64,000 nt of DNA from an uncultured Pseudomonadota bacterium. Lineage in GTDB: Bacteria > Pseudomonadota > Gammaproteobacteria > Burkholderiales > SG8-39. This document shows positions 1 to 9,321 of the stretch, in pieces. The DNA is taken from NCBI GenBank assembly GCA_903834835.1, contig CAILKO010000052.1, positions 22,653-86,652 of the forward strand. Reading direction: 5' to 3'. The notes below the pieces were generated by a model. The model was not told the origin of the DNA and ran no database searches. It saw nothing but the letters and a program-made list of their open reading frames with translations. The position numbers were made by a program, and so were the translations under genes. The first letter of the stretch is position 1; every line of letters starts with the position of its first letter.

Positions 1-385
1 TGATGCGCAGGCTCGGGATGCCGAACAGCGCGCCGACCAGCGCGGCGCAGACCCCGGCGAGCAGCAGCACGAGCAGGAAATTCATGCCCGGCACGCGCAC
101 CGCGAGGTTGTAGGCGGCATAGGCGCCCACCGCCATGAAGGCCGCGTGCCCGAGCGAGATCTGCCCGCAGTAGCCGACCAGCAGATTGAGCCCGATGGCG
201 GCGAGCGACAGGATCAGGAAGGGCAGGATGATCGCGCGCAGCAGGTAGTCGGAGGCGACCCAGGGCACGACCAGATAGGCCACGACGAGCAGCCCCGCCA
301 TGAGGAGGCGGTCCTGGCGGATCGGCAGGATCTGCTGATCCGCCCGGTAGCTGGTCTTGAACTGTCCGTTTTCCCGATAGAACAT
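1..385 (-). CDS. livM: Branched-chain amino acid ABC transporter permease LivM, N-terminal part (runs off the left edge)
   Basis: Minus-strand translation MFYRENGQFKTSYRADQQILPIRQDRLL...LVGYCGQISLGHAAFMAVGAYAAY; the GQISLGHAAF motif is typical of LivM. Start codon at 383-385. Confidence 0.9.
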   Translation of the reverse strand, partial: MFYRENGQFKTSYRADQQILPIRQDRLLMAGLLVVAYLVVPWVASDYLLRAIILPFLILSLAAIGLNLLVGYCGQISLGHAAFMAVGAYAAYNLAVRVPGMNFLLVLLLAGVCAALVGALFGIPSLRI

Positions 386-415
386 GGCGTCAGCGTTTCA
401 GTGTGCGGGTTGTCA

Positions 416-1417
416 TCAGACGCGGTCGATGTGGCGCTCGCCGAACAGGCCCTCGGGCCGCACCAGCAGGAAGATGAGCGCGAGCATGTAGGCAAACCAG
501 TTCTCGATGCCGCCGCCTGCGAGATCGAAGGCCTTCACGAGCACCGGGCCGAAGAACACCTCGGCCATCTTCTCGCCCACGCCGATGATCAGCCCGCCCG
601 CGATCGCGCCGGGCACCGAGGTGAAGCCGCCGAGGATCACCACCGGCAGCGCCTTCAGCGCCACCTGCTGCAGCGAGAACTGCACGCCGAGCTTGCTGCC
701 CCAGACCATGCCGGCCACCAGCGCCACCACGCCCGCCACCGACCAGACGATGACCCAGATGTGGTTCAGCGGGATGCCGATCGACTGCGCGGCCTGGTGA
801 TCGTCGGCCACCGCCCGCAGCGCGCGCCCGGTGGCGGTCTTCTGGAAGAACACCGCGAGGAAGGCGACCAGCGCCGCGGCGATCACCGTCGCGACGAGGT
901 CCTCCTTGCTGATCAGGATGCCGCCCTGGAACACGCTCTCGAGGATGATGGTCGGGTCCTTGGAGATGCCGAGATCGATCTTGTAGATGTCGCTGCCCCA
1001 GAGCGACTGCCCGAAGCCGTCGAGAAAATACGAAATGCCGAGCGTGGCCATCAGCAGCGTCACGCCTTCCTGGTTCACCAGCGCACGCAGCACGAGGCGC
1101 TCGACCAGCCACGCGAACACCACCATGATGAGGGCCGAGAGCGCGAAGGCCGCCCAGAGCGGCATCGCCTCCGACAGGCGCGCAAGCGAGAGCGCCGCGA
1201 ACAGCACCATCGCGCCCTGCGCGAAGTTGAATACCCCCGAGGCCTTGAAGATCAGCGCGAAGCCGAGCGCCACCAACGAGTACAGCACGCCCGCCATCAG
1301 CCCGCCGATCAGCACCTCGAGCCAGAAGCCCGGGGCGGCAGCACCGCTTGCAAGCGGCGCGATGAGGCCTGCGGCGAGCAGCGCACCGAGCGTATAGACG
1401 GGCCAGTTCTTCTTCAT
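416..1417 (-). CDS. livH: Branched-chain amino acid ABC transporter permease LivH
   Basis: ORF track 333 aa; LIGGLMAGVLYSLVALGFALIFKASGVFNFAQGAMVLF is typical of LivH. Confidence 0.93.
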   Translation of the reverse strand: MKKNWPVYTLGALLAAGLIAPLASGAAAPGFWLEVLIGGLMAGVLYSLVALGFALIFKASGVFNFAQGAMVLFAALSLARLSEAMPLWAAFALSALIMVVFAWLVERLVLRALVNQEGVTLLMATLGISYFLDGFGQSLWGSDIYKIDLGISKDPTIILESVFQGGILISKEDLVATVIAAALVAFLAVFFQKTATGRALRAVADDHQAAQSIGIPLNHIWVIVWSVAGVVALVAGMVWGSKLGVQFSLQQVALKALPVVILGGFTSVPGAIAGGLIIGVGEKMAEVFFGPVLVKAFDLAGGGIENWFAYMLALIFLLVRPEGLFGERHIDRV

Positions 1418-1442
1418 GATGGGTCCCCGGTCTCCCGCGCCT

Positions 1443-2255
1443 TCAGTGGGCCACGCCCAGATAGGCGCGGATCACATCCTCGTTGCCGCGCACTTCGTCC
1501 GGCGCGCCGTCGCCGATCTTGCGGCCGTAGTCGAGCACCACGACGCGATCGGAGATATCCATCACCACGCCCATGTCGTGCTCGATCAGCACGATGGTGG
1601 TGCCGAATTCGTTGTTCACGTCGAGCACGAAGCGGCACATGTCCTGTTTCTCCTCGACGTTCATGCCGGCCATCGGCTCGTCGAGCAGCAGCACCGCGGG
1701 CTCCATCGCGAGCGCGCGCCCGAGATCGACGCGCTTCTGCAGACCGTAGGGCAGCCGCCCCACCGGGGTCTTGCGCCAGGCCTGGATCTCCAGGAAGTCG
1801 ATGATCTCTTCGGCGCGCTCGCGGTGCGCGATCTCCTCGCGCTCGGCGGCGCCTAAGCGCAGGGCCTGCTGCAGCAGGTTGGACTTCATGCGCAGATTGC
1901 GGCCGGTCATGATGTTGTCGAGCACGCTCATGCCCTTGAACAGCGCGAGGTTCTGGAAGGTGCGCGCGATGCCCATGCGCGCCACCTGCCAGGGCTCCAT
2001 GTGCGAGAACGTCTGCCCGCGGAAGGTGATGCGGCCCTGCTGCGGTTTGTAGATGCCGTTGATGACATTCAGCATCGAGCTCTTGCCCGCGCCGTTCGGC
2101 CCGATGATCGCGCGGATCTCGTGCTCGCGCACGTCGAAGGAAATATCCTGCAGCGCCTGCACCCCGCCGAACGCAAGCGAGATGCCCTCGAGCTGCAGGA
2201 TCGGCGCGCCGATATGCGCCTGGTGGACGGCCTGCAGGGAGGCTCCGGGGTTCAT
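1443..2255 (-). CDS. livG: Branched-chain amino acid ABC transporter ATPase LivG
   Basis: From internal Met (MNPGASLQ...) of the 793-aa ORF; Walker A GPNGAGKSS, Walker B VLLLDEPMAGMN. Confidence 0.93.
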   Translation of the reverse strand: MNPGASLQAVHQAHIGAPILQLEGISLAFGGVQALQDISFDVREHEIRAIIGPNGAGKSSMLNVINGIYKPQQGRITFRGQTFSHMEPWQVARMGIARTFQNLALFKGMSVLDNIMTGRNLRMKSNLLQQALRLGAAEREEIAHRERAEEIIDFLEIQAWRKTPVGRLPYGLQKRVDLGRALAMEPAVLLLDEPMAGMNVEEKQDMCRFVLDVNNEFGTTIVLIEHDMGVVMDISDRVVVLDYGRKIGDGAPDEVRGNEDVIRAYLGVAH

Positions 2256-4243
2256 CAGGCGGCCTTTCTCGCCGCATCGGGCGCCGCGATCGCGGCATCG
2301 GCGATGCGCAGCGTGGCGCTGATCCGGCCGCTGCGTCCGTCCTCGAAGCGCACCTCGGACTCGATGTAGCACTGCGGCGCGCCGTCGAACATCGCCTCGA
2401 CGAGCGGCTGGTAGCGCTGGCCGATGAAGCGCCGGCGCACCTTGCGCGTGCGGGTGAGCTCCTCGTCGTCCGCATCGAGTTCCTTGTGCAGGATCAGGAA
2501 GCGGTGGATCTGCGCATTGCACAGCACCGGGTCGGCGGCGAGGTCGCGGTTCACGCGTTCCACGCACTCGCGGATCAGGTCGTAGACCGGCGCCTGCTGG
2601 GCGAGATCGGCATAGCCCGCGTAGGGCAGGTTGCGGCGCTCGGCCCAGTTGCCGACCGCCTCCATGTCGATGTTGACGAACGCGCAGACGCGCTCGCGCC
2701 CGTCGCCGAAGGCCACCGCCTCCTTGATATAGGGGAAGAACTTCAGCTTGTTCTCGATGTACTTGGGCGCGAACAGCGTGCCGTCGGCGAGTTTGCCGAC
2801 GTCCTTCGCGCGATCGATGATGCGCAGGTGTCCGCCCGCGTCCAGATAGCCGGCGTCGCCCGTATGGAACCAGCCCTCGGCATCGCGCGCCTCGGCCGTC
2901 GCTTCCGGGTTGCGGAAGTACTCGCGAAACAGGCCCGGGCTGCGGATCAGGATCTCGCCCGCATCGGTGATGCGCAGCTCGACGCCCTTCACCGGCGGGC
3001 CGACGGTATCGGCGCGCACCTCGCCGTCGGGCTGCACGCAGGCGAACACCGCCGTCTCGGTGGAGCCGTAGAGCTGCTTCAGGTTCACGCCGATCGAGCG
3101 GTAGAACACGAAGAGATCCGGCCCGATCGCTTCGCCCGCGGTATAGGCCACGCGGACGCGGCTCATGCCGAGCACATTGCGCAGCGGCCCGTAGACCAGC
3201 AGGTCGCCGATGCGGTAGCGCAGCCGCTCCATGAACGCGACCGGCTCGCGGCCGTCGAGCAGGCGCGCGCCGACGCGCCGCGCGACCTCCATGAAATACC
3301 CGAACATGCGCCGCTTCAGCCAGCCCGCATCCTCCATGCGGATCGTGACCTGGGTGAGCAGGCCTTCCAGCACGCGCGGCGGCGCGAAGTAGTAGGTCGG
3401 GCCGATCTCGCGCATGTCGGCCGTGACCGTATCCGGCGATTCCGGGCAGGAGACGCAGAAGCCGACCACATAGCCCTGGGTATAGGAGAAGATGTTCTGG
3501 CCGATCCACGCGATGGGCAGGTAGGCGAGCACTTCCTCGTCCGGCGTGAGGCCCTCCATCTCCGCGCCGCTGCGACCGGCATGGATCAGCGCCGCATGGG
3601 TGTGCACCACGCCCTTGGGATGGCCGGTGGTCCCCGAGGTGTAGAACATCGCGGCGATGTCCTCGGTGCTGCCGGCGGCGATTTCGTCGAGGAAGTACTC
3701 GGGGTTGCGCTCGGCGAATTCGGCCCCGAGCGAGCGCAGGATCGCGAGACTCATCAGCTCGGGCTGGGCGTAGTGGCGCAGGCCGCGCGGGTCGTCGAAA
3801 CAGATGTGCTTCAGCTTCGGGCACTGCGGCAGGATCTCGAGCAGCTTGTCGACCTGCTCCTGGTCCTCGACCACCGCGAATTCGATCTCGGCGTCCTGCA
3901 GCACGTAGACGAGTTCGGCGGCCACCGCGTCCTCGTACAGCGGTACCGGTATGCCGCCGAGCGCCTGCGCCGCCACCATCGACCAGTACAGGCGCGGACG
4001 ATTCTGGCCGATGATCGCGAGATGCTGGCCGCGGCGGAAGCCCTGCGCCGCGAGGCCGCAGGCGATCCTGCGCACTTCCTCCGCCACCTGGCCCCAGTTC
4101 CAGGTCTGCCAGATGCCGAGATCCTTCTCGCGTATGGCGGGATGCGCCGGGCGCGCTGCGGCATGGTGCAGCAGCAGCCGCGGAAACGTGTCCGCCTTGC
4201 CGGTGTCTATCACAGCCGCACCCGCGGCCGTCGGGGACTGCAT
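2255..4243 (-). CDS. AMP-dependent long-chain acyl-CoA synthetase/ligase
   Basis: MQSPTAAG... start with GAGGAG RBS; AMP-binding motif YTSGTTGHPKGV; overlaps the livG start. Confidence 0.92.
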   Translation of the reverse strand: MQSPTAAGAAVIDTGKADTFPRLLLHHAAARPAHPAIREKDLGIWQTWNWGQVAEEVRRIACGLAAQGFRRGQHLAIIGQNRPRLYWSMVAAQALGGIPVPLYEDAVAAELVYVLQDAEIEFAVVEDQEQVDKLLEILPQCPKLKHICFDDPRGLRHYAQPELMSLAILRSLGAEFAERNPEYFLDEIAAGSTEDIAAMFYTSGTTGHPKGVVHTHAALIHAGRSGAEMEGLTPDEEVLAYLPIAWIGQNIFSYTQGYVVGFCVSCPESPDTVTADMREIGPTYYFAPPRVLEGLLTQVTIRMEDAGWLKRRMFGYFMEVARRVGARLLDGREPVAFMERLRYRIGDLLVYGPLRNVLGMSRVRVAYTAGEAIGPDLFVFYRSIGVNLKQLYGSTETAVFACVQPDGEVRADTVGPPVKGVELRITDAGEILIRSPGLFREYFRNPEATAEARDAEGWFHTGDAGYLDAGGHLRIIDRAKDVGKLADGTLFAPKYIENKLKFFPYIKEAVAFGDGRERVCAFVNIDMEAVGNWAERRNLPYAGYADLAQQAPVYDLIRECVERVNRDLAADPVLCNAQIHRFLILHKELDADDEELTRTRKVRRRFIGQRYQPLVEAMFDGAPQCYIESEVRFEDGRSGRISATLRIADAAIAAPDAARKAA

Positions 4244-4473
4244 GGGGTGCTCCTCCTCATTCCGCCGCGACGCGCTTCGCATGCTGCGCGTCGTCGGCCC
4301 TCCTCGCTTCCTGCGCAGTCTATTGGAAACTGCTGGCGCAGAGTGTCATTCCGTTGGCAATCCGGGCACGATCTCGACCTGGCAGGCATCGCAGATCAAG
4401 TCCGCGCAAATAGCGTAGCGCATCAGTACGCGGACCGGAACCCGCCGCCCGCAGCGAATACACTACGCCCCCC

Positions 4474-5646
4474 ATGCCAGCCGCCCTGCCCGCCGCATTG
4501 CCTGCACTCCTCGCCGCCTTCATCGTCTCCGCCTGCGGGCATGCGCTCTACAACGGCAGCCGCATGATCGTCTCGCTGATGGCGATCACGCTGGAGGCGG
4601 GGCCGGCGACGCTCGGCGCGCTCGGGGCGCTCGGCGGGCTGCTGCCGACGCTCTTCGGCGTGCCGCTCGGACGGCTGATCGACCGCGTCGGCGTGGCGCG
4701 GCCGGTGATGGGCAGTCTCGTGCTGGCCGCGCTCGGCATCCTCGCGCCGGGGCTGTGGCCCTCGTACTGGACGCTCGCGCTCGCGAGTCTCCTCGCGGGG
4801 CTTGCCTTCATGATGGGCATCATCGGCGCGAACAAGGCGGTGGCGATGCTCACCTCGCCCGAGCGCCGCGCGGGCCAGCTCGGCTGGCTCTCGGCCACGA
4901 GTTCGATCGGCGGCTCGGCCGCGCTGATGGCGCTTGGCTATGCGGTGGACCACTACGGGCATCGCGCGAGCTTCATGCTCACCGCCCTCGTGCCGGCGGT
5001 TTCCTGCCTCGCGCTCGCCACGCTCGGGCGCAGCCTGCCCCGGCGCGGGCCGGACGCGCCCGCGCAGCGGACCGGCTCCACGATGGATCTGTGGCGCGAT
5101 GCGCCGCTGCGCCGCATGCTGCTGCTCTCGGCGGTGGTGCCGGTGGCGAACGACACCTTCAGCTTCCTGATGCCGATCATCGCCTCCAACCTCGGCTGGT
5201 CGGCCACCCTGACCGGCATCGTGATGGGCAGCGCGCTCGGCGCGGCGATGCTGGCGCGCGCGCTGCTCCCCTGGACGACGCGCGTGATGCGGCCCTGGAC
5301 GCTGCTCGCCGTATCCTTCGTCGCGATCAGCGGGGCCTATCTGCTGATGCCGGTGGTCGAGCACCCGCTCCTGATGGCAGTACTCGCGCTCACGATGGGG
5401 CTCGGCACCGGCATGGCCCCGCCCGTGCTCTCGGCCCTGCTCTACGAGGATTCCCCGCCCGGGCGCCAGGGCGAGGTGTTCGGGATGCGCGGCTCGCTGC
5501 AGTTCGCGCTCGCGGCCGGCGCGCCGCTCGCGGTGGGCGCGCTCGGCACCTTTGTCGGCCTGTCGCCGATGATCTGGGCCATGGGTTTCGCGATGAGCTG
5601 GGCGGCGCGCGTCTCCTTCCGCGAACGCGCACGCCGCGCGGGCTGA
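4474..5646 (+). CDS. MFS transporter (subfamily B; MFS1)
   Basis: 390 aa, 12-TM-like; GGLLPTLFGVPLGRLIDRVG; PPGRQGEVFGMR motif shared with the 11836-12981 protein. Confidence 0.88.
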   Translation: MPAALPAALPALLAAFIVSACGHALYNGSRMIVSLMAITLEAGPATLGALGALGGLLPTLFGVPLGRLIDRVGVARPVMGSLVLAALGILAPGLWPSYWTLALASLLAGLAFMMGIIGANKAVAMLTSPERRAGQLGWLSATSSIGGSAALMALGYAVDHYGHRASFMLTALVPAVSCLALATLGRSLPRRGPDAPAQRTGSTMDLWRDAPLRRMLLLSAVVPVANDTFSFLMPIIASNLGWSATLTGIVMGSALGAAMLARALLPWTTRVMRPWTLLAVSFVAISGAYLLMPVVEHPLLMAVLALTMGLGTGMAPPVLSALLYEDSPPGRQGEVFGMRGSLQFALAAGAPLAVGALGTFVGLSPMIWAMGFAMSWAARVSFRERARRAG

Positions 5647-5679
5647 ATACCGGCAGTAAAAAACGCCCTGTGATGCCAT

Positions 5680-5703
5680 GATAGTAACGTATTTGTTACT
5701 ATC
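5680..5703 (+). promoter_or_regulatory. Palindromic element, site A: GATAGTAAC-GTATTT-GTTACTATC
   Basis: Perfect 9-bp inverted repeat with 6-bp spacer; one of five copies; lies between convergent MFS genes. Confidence 0.8.
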
Positions 5704-5709
5704 TATCTT

Positions 5710-6888
5710 CTACACCCGCCCCGGCTTCCTCCCCACCCAGGCGCCGGCCATCCCCATCAGCGCCGCACCCGCCACGAACACGCCGGCGAGCCCGATCGCG
5801 GCTGCGAGCGCGCCGAAAGCGGGCGGGGTCAGCACGCGCAGCGCCGCGTTGCCGGTGTTGCGCACCGCGAGGAACTGGCTCGCCGCCGCGGGCGGCAGGC
5901 GCGCATAGGCAAGCGTCGAGGTGATCGGGTTCGCCGCATAGCAGGCGTAGCCATAGATGAAGCTCGAGGCGACCAGCACCGCCGCGCCGCTGCCCGCCAG
6001 CAGCAGCACGAGCGAGACGCCCATCAGCACCAGACATAGGCCGAGCACGCGCTCCTCGCCCAGCCAGATGGAAAGCCGCGGCAGCGTGAGCGGCAGCACG
6101 ATCATGCCGATCGCGGACACCGACACCGTCGCACCGATCACCGAGGCCGAGAGCCCCGCCGCATGACCGAAGAGTGGCAGCAGGAAGGGATAGAGCTCGA
6201 AACCCACGCAGCAGATGCTGCTCATCGCGACCAGCCGCCAGACCTCGCGATGGCGGAGCGTCTCCTTCAGCCCGCCTGCGGCGGACTTCGCGCCCACCGG
6301 CGCGGGCAGGCTCTGCCCCCAGACGAGCAGCAGCACCAGCATCGCGAGCGCGAAGGGCAGGTAGACGAGCATCGCGCTCTGCTGCCCGACCGCGTCGATC
6401 GCGATGCCCGAGGCGAAGGGACCGATGAACGCGGTGAAGGAGGAGATGAAGGCGTAGCGGCTGAAATTGCGCGATAGCGTGGCCGGCGTGGAGAGTAGCC
6501 CGACCACCGTCTGTGTGGGCTGGAAGGCGAGCGTGTTCGCTGCGCCGAAGAGCAGCGCCGCCGCGTACACCGAGGCAATCGTCGGCACAAAGAAGGGCAG
6601 CACCGCCCCGGTAACGCTGCAGCAGGCGCTCGCATAGAGGAGCGGCCGCGCGCCCCAGCGATCGAGCGCCATCGACACCGGTATCGAGATGAAGAGCATC
6701 GGGATCTGGCTGCCGGCGGCGATCACGCCGACCTCGAAGGACCCCGCGCCGAGTTCCAGCGCGAACAGCGACAGCGCCACGCGTGCGCCGATCATCGGCA
6801 CGAAGGCGAGCGTGAGCAGTGCAAGGATGAGCTTCAGGCCGGTGCTCATCGGGCTGCGCGCGGATTCCGGGGAGGCGCGGGTAGCCAT
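5710..6888 (-). CDS. MFS transporter (subfamily A; MFS2)
   Basis: 392 aa, hydrophobic; PFLLPLFGHAAGLSASVIG motif. Confidence 0.88.
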   Translation of the reverse strand: MATRASPESARSPMSTGLKLILALLTLAFVPMIGARVALSLFALELGAGSFEVGVIAAGSQIPMLFISIPVSMALDRWGARPLLYASACCSVTGAVLPFFVPTIASVYAAALLFGAANTLAFQPTQTVVGLLSTPATLSRNFSRYAFISSFTAFIGPFASGIAIDAVGQQSAMLVYLPFALAMLVLLLVWGQSLPAPVGAKSAAGGLKETLRHREVWRLVAMSSICCVGFELYPFLLPLFGHAAGLSASVIGATVSVSAIGMIVLPLTLPRLSIWLGEERVLGLCLVLMGVSLVLLLAGSGAAVLVASSFIYGYACYAANPITSTLAYARLPPAAASQFLAVRNTGNAALRVLTPPAFGALAAAIGLAGVFVAGAALMGMAGAWVGRKPGRV

Positions 6889-6897
6889 CGGCCGATG

Positions 6898-8073
6898 CTA
6901 GCGGCTCGCCGCGACATCGGGCGGCACGGCGGCGAAACGCCGGCGCGCGCCTACCCACAGGCCCGAGGCGCCCATGATGGCGGCGCTCACCGCGATGCCC
7001 GCGGCGAGGCCGAGCCCGGCGGCGAGCGCGCCGAAGACGGGCGCGATCACCACGCGCAGCGCCGCATTGCCGGTGTTGCGCACCGCGAGAAAGCGCGCCG
7101 CCACCCCGGGCGGCAGATGCGCCCAGGCAAGCGTGGAGGTAAGCGGGTTCGCCGCATAGCAGGCCAGCCCGTAGAGGAAGGAAGCGGCGACCAGCAGCGG
7201 CACATTGCCCGGCGGCAGCAGCATCAGGAAGGCGATGCCCATCACGCCCAGGCAGGCCGCCATCACGCGCTCCTCGCCGCAGGTGCGCGCCAGAAAGGGC
7301 AGCAGCACCGGCAGCAGGATCATGCCGATCGCCGCCACCGACACGGTCGCGCCGATCACCGAGGCCGAGAGCCCGGCCGCATGGCCGTAAAGCGGCACGA
7401 AGAACGGAAAGAGATCCAGCCCGATGCCGGAGAGGCCGCTGATCGCGATCAGCCGCCAGACCTTGCGGTTGCGCAGCGTCTCGGCGAGCCCTCCCCCTCC
7501 CGTGTGTGCGCGCGCCTTCCTCGCGGCCGGCAGCACGCGCCCGACCGCGAGCACCAGCGCGAGCGCGGAGAGTTCGAAGGCGAGGAAGACGAGAAAGCCG
7601 CTGCGGTGGCCGGCCGCATCGATCGCGAGCCCCGAGGCGACGGGACCGAAGAGCGCAGAGAGCGAGGAGAAAAAGGCGTACACGCTGAAATCGCGCGCGA
7701 GCGTCTCCGGCCTGCCGAGCAGGCCGACCAGGGTCTGGCCCGGCTGGAAGGCGAGCACGTTCGAGGTGCCGAACAGAAAGGACGCGATGACGAGCGCGCT
7801 CACGTCCGGCCAGGCCCAGGGCAGCAGCGTGCCCGCGATGCCGCAGAGCGCGCTCGCTGCGAGCGTGACGCGCGGCCCGCAGCGCTCGAGCATCGCGGCC
7901 ACCGGCAGCGAGAAGAGCAGCATCGGAATCTGGCTCGCCGCCCCGATCACGCCGACCTCGAAGGCGCCCGCGCCGAGATCGAGCGCATAGAGCGAGAGCG
8001 CAATCCGCACCCCCATCACCGGGATGAACACGAGGAGCGAGAACACCAGCACGAACACGAACCCGCGCCGCAT
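6898..8073 (-). CDS. MFS transporter (subfamily A; MFS3)
   Basis: Start MRRGFVFVLVF at 8071-8073; PFFVPLYGHAAGLSASVIG motif. Confidence 0.87.
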   Translation of the reverse strand: MRRGFVFVLVFSLLVFIPVMGVRIALSLYALDLGAGAFEVGVIGAASQIPMLLFSLPVAAMLERCGPRVTLAASALCGIAGTLLPWAWPDVSALVIASFLFGTSNVLAFQPGQTLVGLLGRPETLARDFSVYAFFSSLSALFGPVASGLAIDAAGHRSGFLVFLAFELSALALVLAVGRVLPAARKARAHTGGGGLAETLRNRKVWRLIAISGLSGIGLDLFPFFVPLYGHAAGLSASVIGATVSVAAIGMILLPVLLPFLARTCGEERVMAACLGVMGIAFLMLLPPGNVPLLVAASFLYGLACYAANPLTSTLAWAHLPPGVAARFLAVRNTGNAALRVVIAPVFGALAAGLGLAAGIAVSAAIMGASGLWVGARRRFAAVPPDVAASR

Positions 8074-8075
8074 GC

Positions 8076-9263
8076 TCAGCCCTCCGCCTCCGCACGACCG
8101 GGGCGCTTTGCCTGCCATCCCGCCACGCCCATCACCGCAGCGAGCAGCACGAACACCGCGGGCAGGCCGAGGAAGCCCGCGAGCGCGCCGAACACCGGGG
8201 AGACCACCACGCGCACCGCGGCGTTGCCGGTATTGCGCAGCGCGAGGAACTGCCCGGCGCGCAGCGGCGGCAGATGCCGGTAGGCGAGCATCGCGGTGAC
8301 CGGGCTGCAGGCGCAGGTGGCAAAGCCGTAGAGAAAGGCCGAGGCGCCGAGCACCCAGACGTTCGTTCCCGCCGCGAGCATCAGGAAGGAGAGCCCGACG
8401 AAACCGAGGCAGAGCGCCATCACGCGGTGCTCACCCAGCTTGCGCACCGACCAGGCGAGCACCAGCGGCAGCAGCATCGCCCCGATCGAGATCACCGCCA
8501 CCAGCGCACCGATCACCGAGGCCGAATAGCCCGCCGCATGGCCGTGCAGCGGCAGGAAGAGCGGATAGAGCTCGAGCGCGAGCGCGACGCTGTTGCTCAT
8601 CGCGATGAAGCCCCAGACGCGCCGGTCGCGCAGCGTCTCGCGCAGTGCCCCTACGCCTGCGGCCTCCTTCGTCGGCGCGGGGCCGGGCAGCATGCGCCCG
8701 CCGAAGGCAAGCATCGCGAGCGCGGCGAGTTCCAGCGGCAGCATCACCAGCATGCCGCGCGCGGGGCCGAAGGCATCGATCGCGAGCCCGCCCGCGAAGG
8801 GCCCGATCACGCCCGCGATCGCGCCGACAAAGGAATACACGCTGAAGTTGCGCGCGAGCGTGCTCTGGTCGCTGAAGGCGCCGATGAGCTTCTGCAAGGG
8901 CTGCGAGCCGAGCACGTTCGAGAGACCGAAGAAGATGGACGAGGCCAGCACCGCCGGCATCACCGGAAATGCGAAGGGCAGCAGCACCGCGACCAGGCCG
9001 CAGCATGCCGAGGCCCAGAGCACCGAGCGCGCACCGTAGCGGTCCATCGCGAGCGCCACCGGCACCGACAGGAACAGCATCGGCAGCTGGGTGGAGGCCG
9101 ACACGACGCCCACCTCGAAGGCGCCCGCACCGAGCGAGAGCGCGAACAGCGACAGCATCACGCGCGCGCCGATCAGCGAGCTGAACACGCACATCATCCA
9201 GATGTTGGTGTAGCGCAGGCCGGCGCGCTGGGTGTCGGCTGACATCGTCGGGGGCTGTGACAT
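8076..9263 (-). CDS. MFS transporter (subfamily A; MFS4)
   Basis: 395 aa; LFLPLHGHAAGYSASVIG; 2-nt gap to MFS3. Confidence 0.87.
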   Translation of the reverse strand: MSQPPTMSADTQRAGLRYTNIWMMCVFSSLIGARVMLSLFALSLGAGAFEVGVVSASTQLPMLFLSVPVALAMDRYGARSVLWASACCGLVAVLLPFAFPVMPAVLASSIFFGLSNVLGSQPLQKLIGAFSDQSTLARNFSVYSFVGAIAGVIGPFAGGLAIDAFGPARGMLVMLPLELAALAMLAFGGRMLPGPAPTKEAAGVGALRETLRDRRVWGFIAMSNSVALALELYPLFLPLHGHAAGYSASVIGALVAVISIGAMLLPLVLAWSVRKLGEHRVMALCLGFVGLSFLMLAAGTNVWVLGASAFLYGFATCACSPVTAMLAYRHLPPLRAGQFLALRNTGNAAVRVVVSPVFGALAGFLGLPAVFVLLAAVMGVAGWQAKRPGRAEAEG

Positions 9264-9321
9264 CGAAACTACGGGTGTCGGGAGGCCGCGCCCCGGATGG
9301 CGCGCGGCACTCGCCCCGAGA

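Noticed and set aside
146-1804. Long plus-strand ORF (552 aa) opposite livH/livG
   Set aside because: Antisense shadow ORF in GC-rich DNA; composition rich in H, R, D, E, Q with no family signal, while the minus strand encodes clear Liv proteins.
5680-5703. Palindrome A as a normal Rho-independent terminator
   Set aside because: The stem is AT-rich with no GC clamp and no T-tract following; a factor-dependent terminator remains possible.
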